From contig CM070584.1 of the NCBI GenBank assembly GCA_036346355.1, positions 50,613,097 to 50,677,096 of the forward strand: DNA of 64,000 nt, in the 5' to 3' direction. Positions 24,034 to 33,600 of the stretch are shown here, piece by piece. The translations under genes and the position numbers were made by a program. The notes below the pieces were generated by a model. It ran no database searches. It saw only the letters and a list, made by a program, of their open reading frames with translations, and was not told the origin of the DNA. This DNA comes from Rhipidocladum racemiflorum (lineage: Eukaryota > Streptophyta > Magnoliopsida > Poales > Poaceae). Each line of letters begins with the position of its first letter. The stretch's first letter is position 1.

Positions 24034-24398
24034 CAGCATATTTGGTGAAAACCCACTTTTCAGAGAAAACTCCATGAAAACCACGTGTAAAAGTTTTGAA
24101 AAATTCTCAAAAAATTACCATGCATAGGGAAGGTGTGGTTCTACAACCCTGTAAAATTTGAAGACAAAACTCAATTGCATTTGAAAGATATGAAAAAGAC
24201 AAATTGCAAAATGAATAGTGCTAAACAGTGAAAAAACACTATTCATACTGAATTTGTCTTTTTTATATCTTCCAAATGCAATTGAGTTTTGTCTTCAAAT
24301 TTTACAGGGTTGTAGAACCACACCTTCCCTATGCATGGTAATTTTTTGAGAATTTTTCGAAACTTTTACACGTGGTTTTCACGGAGTTTTCACGGTAG

Positions 24399-25044
24399 CA
24401 CTACTACAAAATCGGGCATCACAAACGGTCTATTAGAAACGGTTTGGTGCGAACCGGTTGTAATGCTCGCACCAGAAGCGGTTCGTGGTAACAGGCCGGA
24501 GGGGATCTCTAGAAGCGGTTCGTGGCACGAACCCCTTCTAAAGCCCCACCTTTAGAAGGGGTTCGTGACACGAACCCTTCTAAAGGTCTTTACAAGCGGT
24601 TCGTGTCCCCAACCGCTTCTAAAGACCCCCTTCAGAAGGGGTTCGTGTCACGAACCGCTTCTAAAGCTGGGCTTTAGAAGGGGTTCGTGACACGAACCGC
24701 TTCTAAAGACCCTTCGAAGGGTTCGTGTCACGAACCGCTTGTAGAAGCCCAGTTTTAGAAATAATAAAAGGAATGCGTGCCCTACTCTATCAGAGAGCAC
24801 GCGTGGGTGGGTTGGCTAGATGGATGAGGCGAGTCACGAGGATGGAGTGCTGGTCGTGGGTTCGAATCCCGTTCCCACGATATTATTACTGTCTTTTACT
24901 GCTTGGTGTGGCACCAACACAAGCGGTTCCTAGAACCGCTTGTGATACCCTTCGAGGTATCACAACCGGTTGCCTAGAAGCGGTTGTAAAACCGCTTCTA
25001 GAAGTGGTTCCAAACCGCTTGTAGAAGCTTGTTCTGTAGTAGTG
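24399..25044. mobile_element. 646-bp CACTA mini-element
   Basis: Left end CACTACTACAAAATC and right end TTCTGTAGTAGTG are inverted repeats. The 3-bp duplication TAG is present at 24396-24398 and 25045-25047, as expected for CACTA. The interior is filled with inverted GAAGCGGTTCGTG and CACGAACCGCTTC motifs. No transposase. Confidence 0.9.
24802..24879 (+). other. tRNA-like segment with Pol III A and B boxes inside the CACTA mini-element
   Basis: The A-box match TGGCTAGATGG (24813-24823) and a perfect B-box GGTTCGAATCC (24859-24869) have tRNA-like spacing. The outer ends CGTGGG (24802-24807) and CCCACG (24874-24879) can pair as an acceptor stem. I could not fold a convincing anticodon arm. It is therefore called tRNA-derived or tRNA-like, not a working tRNA gene. 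Confidence 0.6.
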
Positions 25045-25098
25045 TAGAGGGGGTTTGCACCAAATATGCTGCCATATATATATATATATATATATATA

Positions 25099-25660
25099 CT
25101 GGATCAGCAAGCACCTAGCTCCCGCACATTCACGAACATGAATCTTAATTCAGGGACAGACGGTCGTCTATGCTTCAAGTTGTTCTCTGGTCAGGCCTGC
25201 TGATCGATCGGCTCGATCGCGCTATATATCTCTTTGGTCGCACCTGATCGATCTTGATTATATATAGCGGCACATATCCATAATCACAGAACTATTATGT
25301 TAGAAATATACTATAGCACCGGGGACTGTAACTTGAAATATATATCAACTCGTACATGTGGGCGTGCAAAGAGCTAGCTGAGGGAAATTTATCAGGAGGG
25401 GTCAACCGTATGCATGGCTCCACTCAGTGTTTTTAGGGGTTTGGAATCTATTTTTGAGGTGGCTACAACTGTGAGATGATACGGTGAGATGAGACCATCG
25501 ATTTGGAAGGGTGATTGTAGATGCATTTATTTTTGGTGATCTAAGATTAGTAACCGGTTATAATTGTATTATATTCAATATCTAGCTTGATAAAGAGAGA
25601 ATTTGAAGATTGTTTAGATCTAGCTTGTAGATACATGTGTTTTTGGTGACCTAAGGAGCA
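25099..25660. other. Intergenic stretch, probable outer part of a decayed CACTA
   Basis: No ORF of note. It precedes the TNP2-like remnant, but I found no CACTA terminus. Confidence 0.35.
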
Positions 25661-25728
25661 AACTATACAGGAAACAGGCAGTATTAACATCGCCAACTAT
25701 ACAGGAAACAGGCAGTATTAACATCGCC
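25661..25728 (+). repeat. 34-bp tandem duplication
   Basis: Two identical 34-bp units, each starting AACTATACAGGAAACAGG, at 25661 and 25695. Confidence 0.95.
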
Positions 25729-25806
25729 AACGAAGTCAACGATATGCCGGATGATATCGATTGTGCTTCTAATGAGGATAGGTTGTACGATGATAATTTA
25801 GATTAG

Positions 25807-26560
25807 ATGTTGCATGATGCAGAAGAGAACATTGATGACAGAGAGTATTGTAAATTCTGGGGCTTGATGGACGATTCAGAGAAACCTTTGTTCCCAGGAT
25901 GCAAGTCAAAATACACAAGGTTGACATCCGTGCTTGAACTGTTGAAATTGAAGGCAAGCAACGGTTGGTCCGACAAGAGTTTCACAGTGCTGTTAGGTCT
26001 ATTAGCGGATATTCTTTCAAAGGAAAACGAGTTGCCGACAACCATCTACAAAGTCAATAAGGTTCTTTGTCCATTGGGAATGGAAGTAGAAAGAATACAT
26101 GCATGTCGGAACAACTGTATCCTCTACCGCAAAGAGTATGCAAACTTGCATGTATGTCCGGTGTACAACCCATCCTGGTACAAATGTAAGAATTATTCAT
26201 ATGATGATGACGAGGGCATCGAGGTGAAGAAAGGACCTCCTGCTAAGGTGGCATGGTAACTTCCTGTAATTCCCCGTTTGAAGCATTTGTTTGCGAACAC
26301 AAAGAAGATAAAACTATTGCGTTGGCACTCAGAGGAGCGTAAGAAGGATGGTCTAAAACACCCTGCTGATTTCATTAAGTGGAGAATCATCGATGGGAGG
26401 TTTGAAGAATTCGGTGCGAAACAAAGGAATATAAGGTTTGGATTGAATACAGATGGAATGAATTCTTTCGGTAACATAAGCAGCTATCATAGCACTTAGT
26501 CCATGAATCTCTGTATCTGCAACCTTCCTCTTTGGTTGTCAATGAAACGAGATTCCTAGA
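25807..26560 (+). pseudogene. CACTA (En/Spm) TNP2-type transposase remnant
   Basis: Part of the large transposase of CACTA elements (Transposase_21 region). Visible landmarks in order: LKASNGWSDKSF, NELPTTIYKV, MEVERIHACRNNCILYRKEYA, KKGPPAKVAW, then a TAA stop in place of the usual aromatic residue (26257-26259). The same frame continues with PVIPRLKHLFANTKK, LLRWHSEERKKDG and the core GLNTDGMNSFGNISSYHST, then a TAG stop near 26498. The next piece, NLCICNLPLWLSMK, ends the recognisable part. At least two stops and C-terminal truncation make it inactive. Its sense strand matches the second-ORF remnants downstream. Confidence 0.88.
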
Positions 26561-27417
26561 CGACTCCAACAAATGTCGGAGTAGGAAGAGAGCCAAAGCC
26601 GAGCGCAAGGAACGGCTTGTACAAAAGATTGAGAAAAGAATTAGATATGAATTCAATAATAATATAAGAAGCTTCGAAGAAAGGCTCAACAATCAGGAAA
26701 AACTTCCCATATAAGCCCCAGACATATGTACGCAATTCAGCCCTACTACCCGTAAGAGTAGTTGTGCGCCCACCGCTCACACAGATGAAGATGGCGGCAA
26801 ATTTCCTATCTATGCCATCAAAGTACTAATATATATCTCTTGAATGCTCCATAGATATAGCTATTAGATGCCTTAGCTAATTGTGTACCATTATGTAGGA
26901 GGCCACGCGGTGCAATCTTTAGGTGAGGCTTGCCAATGCTTTGTTCCTCTTCATGCTGCTTGGGGCTCGCATATCCATCCACTGAAGGGGTGTTGGTGCA
27001 CGGTACCCCGGTAGCACTAGGTTTCATGAAACTCAATGTGGATGGTGTACATGACATTTTCATGACCGTCATGCTGCAAATGCCACAACGAGATCGTGAG
27101 TCGTGACACTAGGGGATACCATTGGCACATACATATGGTGGCCCAGCAGCGACATCTTCCTGAATGCCTATCTTGCAGCACCGGGAGTGCATGCACTCCC
27201 AAAGTCACCTGCACTACTAGAGTCACTCACTGCACCTCAGCAAGCCACCAAATTGGCTACCGGGCCCCGTGAATCACAAGCCTTTATGTGGGTTCGTGCA
27301 CACATGTCTCTTGTGAAGACTACTTATAGTAGAAAGCAAGACAAGAGCAAATTGAAGCAGATCATGAAGGCCATTGACTATTCGATTGCCTCGTTGGCTC
27401 GGTTACTAGGAGAACCT
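26532..27417 (+). pseudogene. CACTA second-ORF remnant, part 1 (basic coiled region and DUF8039-like)
   Basis: Pieces in changing frames: a basic coiled segment (26580-26710, KRAKAERKERLVQKIEKR); an AYPSTEG then ALGFMKLNVDGVHD block (about 26965-27050); and TLGDTIGTYIWWPSSDIFL (27106-27162) followed by DYSIASLARLLGEP up to 27417. This order resembles the DUF8039-containing ORF of plant CACTA elements. It is interrupted by a solo LTR at 27418 and resumes at 28783. Confidence 0.65.
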
Positions 27418-28782
27418 TGTTAGTGTTATGCCCTTGAGGTAGTCATATAGATGATTCTAGCTTGACTATATTTATGAATAATAATATGATTATTGGTCCA
27501 ATGAATGTATATCATTATATTGATCAACATGCTTATGAAACTCTTTACTTATTGATATAATTCTGTAAGTGTCTCTGATCAGATATCATCGTAGTGGACA
27601 ACGATGAATAGATCAACACATCGTAGTGGACAACGATGAATAGATCAGCACATGTACTGATCGATGATCATGTTTCATAGATCATAGGATATGGAGATAT
27701 CATCAATACATTGTGAACACATGTTGAAGAACATGGGTTAGTTAGACCTATAATGAGACACTGCGAGAATGTTACATTCTTATGTGTCATCAGTGTATCT
27801 CATACATAGTAGATGTATGATCCTTAGACCTGAGATTGTCGCATTCCCTACATATGTAGTAGTTTACCTTGGGGTTACCAAACACTATTTCCTAACCGGA
27901 TAGTTATAAAGGTAGCTTTCATGTTTACTATGAAACATGCAGAGGGAAGTGAGCAGTCAAGATGAAATTTGCTACTCCAGCGTAACGGAGACATATGTCT
28001 AGGCCACTCGTGTGATATGATTAAGGAAGTGCATGGCCATGCCGTGATTGAGAAGTCAATCACAACTTATTAATATATCACGGATATGAGAAATGGATTG
28101 AACCATCAAAGGATGACATGCTTCTCGCCTTGAGTTTGATCTTCATATAGTTTGGCAAACGGATTATTACATCAGTACTTTGATCATATGCGTTTGGGAG
28201 TTGGCATGCTCTGCAAGGAGCCGCTACCAACTATTGAATTAGAAAAGAGTTCCGAATCTATGTCAAAATGCACATGAAGCTACATGGTCACACACTTAAC
28301 GGGCTGGGACGCATTAATTCGGATTGGATCCGTAATTAATGGACCTCGTGGGCTTAACGCGCTGATGGGCCCTGGCTTAGGGTTTTGTCGCATGGCTATA
28401 TAAGGAGAGGAGAAGGGTGGTCGTCACACACATCTCTTTCGTCCAGAACCCTAGTCTCCACCTCTCATTGCCCCTGCCGAGCGACACGGTGCTTGCACGC
28501 CGACGCACGGCGTTCTATCCCCGGACGTGTGGATTGCTTTGGTGACGTTGCTGCTACTGCGGCGTGGAGGGGACGATCCGCGGCGAGGACGATCCACAGC
28601 GAGGACGATCCACGGCGAGGACGATTCACGCCGAGAACAATCCACTACATCAACGTGCGAAAGATTTCGCAACTGCGCGTCTAGTGGTAATTGATCCATG
28701 ATCACCCTTTTGCGAGTAGCTTTTTTGGTTTTGCGGTAGAAATTTTATTTTATGCTAGAGTAGCATACCGCGTTCCCCAACA
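27418..28782 (+). mobile_element. 1365-bp Copia-like solo LTR
   Basis: Starts TGTTAGTGTTATGCCCTTGAGG and ends CGTTCCCCAACA. It is flanked by a perfect 5-bp duplication AACCT (27413-27417 and 28783-28787). It contains a TATA box CTATATAAGG near 28396 and a transcribed-leader-like stretch (AGAACCCTAGTC), so it reads on the plus strand. No internal domain remains. The sequence on its two sides rejoins as one CACTA reading frame. Confidence 0.9.
28571..28644 (+). repeat. 16-bp tandem repeat inside the solo LTR
   Basis: About four and a half copies of GACGATCCACGGCGAG with few mismatches, just downstream of the presumed start of transcription. Confidence 0.85.
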
Positions 28783-29320
28783 AACCTTTAGTAACAGGTC
28801 AACACCTAAAAAATCTTACATTGGCTTGCAATATATTGCATGATTGGTACATGGAATAAGCCAACAAGCCAGTGCGAGAACGTATAACGAGTATCATGGT
28901 GGCCTTTAAGCATAAGCATATGTTCTACCAGTCATTGGGGGGCTTCTTCGGGGTCGACTTCCATGACCTGTTCGATCTCTTCAACCTCGACGCCCTCGAC
29001 GCCGTGCTCTTGAGATGCTGGACATTGTAAGTGTGTGCAATTACATTCCACATTCGTATAATATCGATAAATGTCATATATATAACTCTTACTTTTGTGT
29101 ATATATACATAATCCATGAAGCAAAAAAGTACAAACAAACGGTGGGTTTCCTCAATCCACACATAGTCTCAAAGCAAAAAAATTAATGAAAATATAAACA
29201 TCATCGAGGAATACGTGGAATAGGCATTGCTGGCTCAAAAACATATAGAGTTCCTACTTTTACCCCACAACTTAGGGTAAGTGCTGCACTATTTGCTATA
29301 TTTTGATTTGTACTGTGCAC
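28783..29320 (+). pseudogene. CACTA second-ORF remnant, part 2 (Ulp1-protease-like)
   Basis: Continues the frame broken by the solo LTR. Pieces read ITSIMVAFKHKHMFYQSLGG, then FFGVDFHDLFDLFNLDALDAV (about 28937-29000). After a gap, EYVE, a stop, then ALLAQKHIEFLLLPHNLG (about 29212-29280) resembles the entry of a Ulp1-type cysteine protease domain found in plant CACTA second ORFs. Stops and gaps make it dead. Confidence 0.6.
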
Positions 29321-29412
29321 GCAGCTCGTTAGATTGAATGACCATGGCGACATACCTTTGTAGGTTTCACTGTGTTCTAATTTTAATTCAACCAAGCAAG
29401 AACTGGGTTATG

Positions 29413-29525
29413 TACCTTTATTCCTTATAGAGCGATATGGGTGTATCTTCACTTTATATTTTTTACCTTTATTCCTTATAGAGCGATATACCTATGTAGG
29501 GTGTATCTTCACTTTATATTTTTTA
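29413..29525 (+). repeat. Imperfect tandem duplication with a 51-63 bp period
   Basis: TACCTTTATTCCTTATAGAG occurs at 29413 and 29464. GGGTGTATCTTCACTTTATA occurs in both units, with a short extra segment in the second. Confidence 0.85.
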
Positions 29526-29999
29526 CATGTATGTATTGAAGATAGTACTTAGCTAGTGATAATGATTGAGGTAATTTGGTCATTTCAATATATTTTTGGT
29601 ATATGCTAAGAAAAAATACATATTTTAAACTCGGAGGAATGGAGTAATAGTAATAAGCATAGATGACGTCGATGGATATTGTAGTTCAAAATGTGATATG
29701 CCCCAGCATGTCTGGTCTTTGTAATTTAACGCTTCTATGATTCTCGTCCGATTAATGGTTTATGTAGAAACCGGGGTTCCCCTTAATTTATTAGGAAAAA
29801 AAGATAACGAAATTAAACTAGCATTCATGCACGGACATGACAGAAATACGGGTGCAACAATGTTATTGTTAGTGTGGTGTGTGGCGTTGGGTCTCGGAGA
29901 TTATTGCTTAACCGTTAAAAGATAAGGTTAAGATAACATATTTTTGCTGACGTACGCGGAGCAGACAATGATTTTTTCCCTAACTTAAACTAGAGTATA
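29526..29999. other. Intergenic stretch, nothing recognised
   Basis: AT-rich, with no domains or paired termini. Confidence 0.4.
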
Positions 30000-30221
30000 C
30001 TAGTTACATGCCCGTGCATTGCTACGAAAAAAAAATTGATAACGAAAAATAAAGATTAAAAAATAAAAAAATTATTTCACAAGATCAAACATCTATCTTT
30101 AACGCTTCGTTTCTTGCGAAAGTTGGCTAATTAAAGCAACGCTTCGTTTTTTGCGTAGGGCAATTAATGATGTGGGTAGAATTCACCACTGCCACCAACT
30201 GTTGCTTTATAATAGTAGAGA
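30000..30221 (-). mobile_element. 222-bp Helitron just upstream of the second ABCG gene
   Basis: On the minus strand it starts TCTCTACTATTATAAAG and ends GCACGGGCATGTAACTAG. The 5' neighbour base is A and the 3' neighbour is T, as expected of Helitron insertion between A and T. Closely similar to 61538-61786. Confidence 0.8.
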
Positions 30222-30320
30222 TAACAGTAACTAATCAAGTGCGTAGCTGCCCCAGCCAAATCGAATTAATTACGTAATTGGATAGGATTAATGGAGAGGC
30301 GTTGGGCCGCAAGAAGTCCG

Positions 30321-30330
30321 CTATATATAC
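30321..30330 (+). promoter_or_regulatory. Candidate TATA box of the second ABCG gene
   Basis: CTATATATAC lies about 280 bp before the ATG at 30607, in a GC-containing context. The (TA)n tract at 30431-30491 is an alternative TATA-like element nearer the ATG. No transcript evidence. Confidence 0.35.
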
Positions 30331-30428
30331 GACGAAATATATGATCCCTATGGACTCCTTCCCTAAACTCTTGACACCTTTAATCAAACGACTCTTCCGT
30401 GCTTATATCTGCATTCCATCCATCGGCA

Positions 30429-30430
<2 letters not shown>

Positions 30431-30491
<61 letters not shown>
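30431..30491. repeat. (TA)n microsatellite, about 61 bp, in the promoter or leader of the second ABCG gene
   Basis: Uninterrupted TA dinucleotides ending 115 bp before the start codon. Confidence 0.95.
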
Positions 30492-30494
<3 letters not shown>

Positions 30495-30606
30495 GCATTC
30501 ATGCGCTTAGGACAAGTAGTCATTGTTGTTCGCATCGAACATACACACGTACGACGTCACGGCCAAGACGTGTGCAGCTAGCTCTGCGTAGGCATCGCCA
30601 GCGAGG

Positions 30607-33600
30607 ATGGAGTACAGGGAGGAGGAGACGCCGGCGGTGGCGGCGGCGTTCACCGGTGAAGAAGGGACCACGACGTCGTCGGAGAGGAGGTTACCGCCGC
30701 CCCTCACCCACGACGATAACCGCGGCTTCCTCCAGATTCTCCGGGAGAAGAAGGAGAGGTACGCTACGCATAAATCTACGTATATATGCACGTCGATCTA
30801 TGTGTGGCTCGCGCATGCGAGATTGGGCTAACCGTGATGGCGCTTGTTGCGTGCGTGCGAACGCATGGATGCACGGTGAATCGGTGATGGATTCTCAGGC
30901 TGGGAGTTGGAGCGGCGAAGGTGGAGGTGCGGTTCGAGAAGCTCACCGTGGAGGCGGACGTGCGAGTCGGCCGCCGCGCCGCGCCGACGCTGCTCAACTG
31001 CGCCATCAACGCCGCCCAGGTGCGTACAGTCCACAGTATTGCCATGAACTCTCTTCTGCCGTTAAAATCCTGTTGCTGGCTGCATGTTGTTGTTTTTTTC
31101 CGAATTGAGAGTGCTTTCGCTTTCTTTCCTCTTGGATGCATGGCTTGCATTGCAACTGTTTCAGAGAGAAAGAGATTCGTGTGGATTCGTTTAGGCACGT
31201 CGAAGGGGTTGTGATCCATAGATCAGTTGAGGTCCGTGTAGGTTACGGTGTGTGCATGCATGAGGGGAGGTCGAGGAGGTCGAATCAAGTGCTAGGACGA
31301 TTAATTAATTAGTACGCGCGTGCACAGTTGTTTGTTCACTAGGCAAAACTAGCTGGTTAACTGCAGGTTACTAGCAGATATGCTACTATTAGCTCTAGTA
31401 CCTACGTACAACGAAGAGAAGTAGAATAATTCCCTTGATGGCCTGCAGTGCAGCATGTGTTTAAAGGGCATGTATAATAAGATGATCCCAGCTTTTTTTT
31501 AGTTTATACATGTCAACTTTGTTCTATGTGGAAAAATGAGAAAAAAAATGAGAGGAGAGTTGGCTCACATGCAAAAGCCAGCATCACACCGGAAAAAAGT
31601 TAGATTATTTATGTATAAGAGAGAAGAGATAGTAATTGCACAGTATGTAAAGACAACTTTTAAAGATAGTTATTGTACAAACTAGCTTTGTTGTTTACTC
31701 TAGATGATATAAATAATTGTACTTGCTCTAGTTACTGATAGATACTTGTTTGGATTGATGACTGAGACGGTGACCAATACTATAACTCAAATAATTAGCT
31801 AGCGTGGCTATGCGACAATAATTATTTTTTTCGAGAATAACTATGTAACACATAGAGATCAACCTTTTCTACACAGCACGTACCCTACTGGTAAATCACT
31901 GGCTAGTTGTCTACTTAAAAAAACACCAGCTAGTTGTCATGTGGAAATCCCAGTATGCGATGTTGTAATATTTCATTCTTTACGTTTTACTGTGTTTGTT
32001 TATAAGCCATTTTTTATGCTAGATTAAATTACATTGAACTGGGCGATGATTTTTACGCGAGAGGTGCTTTTATGCATCACTTTTTAAGAGTTGCACAAAT
32101 ATTAAAACATTAATGAATGAATTATAGATGATGATTACTTACTTAGTCCCTTTCTTTAAAATTTACGCGACTTGTATTCTTATTTTTTCACATATGAAAG
32201 AGACATGTCAACTAGCTGGCCCTTGTTATGTGGTACTATCTTATTACTAAACAATAAGGAAGGGCATAGTTAGGACCATATCCTGATATAAATAGGGTTG
32301 CCCGCACCATGTCTACCTTAAACTGAACAATGTCGTTGGGCTCTTTCAGCCAACTTGCAAGAGATCGTTCCAAACCCTGACGATATTTTCGAAGATTTAA
32401 GACAGGGCCTGGGCAGGTCAACGTACGGTAATTCAGATTCTAAGGCAGAAGCAGCAATAGTAGTAGTACAGATCTAACCTGGCTTTTCCTGCTCCGCAAG
32501 CTCCGAGTTGAGCAGTCGGCGCCGACGACGACAGCGGCAATGACGACACACCCTTCAATGCGAGCTTGTCCCCAGGCCCGAATTGCTGCTTGTTCTTATC
32601 CCGAGAGAAAACAGATCAGAACACTGAGCACGTACGTCTCTCAGATCGGATCATTCATAACTAAGATCAAACACATCGAATTCTCATGGTGCTGCAAGTC
32701 ATTTAATTGATAAACCTAGTCTTAAGAGAAAATCCCAAGCCACTACTCACTCAGCCGGATGTTGAGTGAACAGTGAGCACTGCTAACCTGCTGCAGTTAT
32801 TGTTGTTTTTCTCTTGCAAACGTAAGAAGGTCCCGCTGCAGTTATTGGAAGTGGTTGGCAAATGCAAATAATACAAAGAAAACGAGATTAGATCCTTGGA
32901 GGCATGATCCTTGTTTCGTCATGTTTGTGGAGATTCTGACAAGTCTGTCGCGCCTGCCTTGAGCAGTTTAGCCAAGATTCCAACATAGCTATGTTTTTAC
33001 CTTTTCTTGGTACATTCCAAACCTTTTTAGCAGTTGATTTATCAGGAGAAGTGACCCTTTCGTTGGTCAAGAATCCATCCCCTTTGTAGACAGCACAGCA
33101 CAGCAACACGCCAGCATCTCTTCTTACACAGGGGAGTCTGACTCTAGCACGCGCCTAACACTGCCAAATAATCCAAGATTACCTGCACATAAGGGTCAGA
33201 AGTTTGGAAATTCTAGTGTAAAGCGACAAACAGATGGATTACGTGCAAGTCACAGCACTCTGCCGAAAAAAGAAGAAAGATTTGATATGCTTGACATTTG
33301 ATAGAGGGCAGACTTTATATGAACTTTTGGCTGGTTTCTGGTAATGGAAACTGGGGCATCCGTTTTGGGTGGTGTCCTCTTGATCTAAAAAAAAACATTT
33401 GATAGAGGGAGGGCTACGTAGTATGAACACAAGTGCACAACAAAAGTGCAGCACTACTTTTGGGATTCAAATCCTAGATTTGTACTGGTGTCCACCAATT
33501 TTAGCGGTACATACAAGTCCGTGTTCAGTACGAAAAGTATGCTCGAACTTTGTGAGACCAAGTGTGTCCGATAAATTCTAAGCGTGTATAGGGGACATGC

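Larger units (their letters stand above)
24032..25073. mobile_element. Micron-like foldback MITE in a (TA)n microsatellite, carrying a nested CACTA mini-element
   Basis: Ends GGCAGCATATTTGGTG and CACCAAATATGCTGCC are inverted repeats. They continue inward as long arms (about 24032-24210 against 24240-24395). Both sides are (TA)n. Removing the nested element and one target copy leaves 393 bp. Microsatellite-targeting MITEs of this kind are known in rice as Micron; family identity here is inferred from structure only. Confidence 0.75.

Noticed and set aside
24802..24879. A functional tRNA gene
   Set aside because: Boxes A and B are good, but no convincing anticodon arm could be folded by eye and the acceptor pairing is only six bases, so it is reported as tRNA-like only.
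30278..31108. 276-codon open frame on the plus strand
   Set aside because: It passes through the (TA)n tract and both first exons of the ABCG gene in another frame, so it is a shadow.
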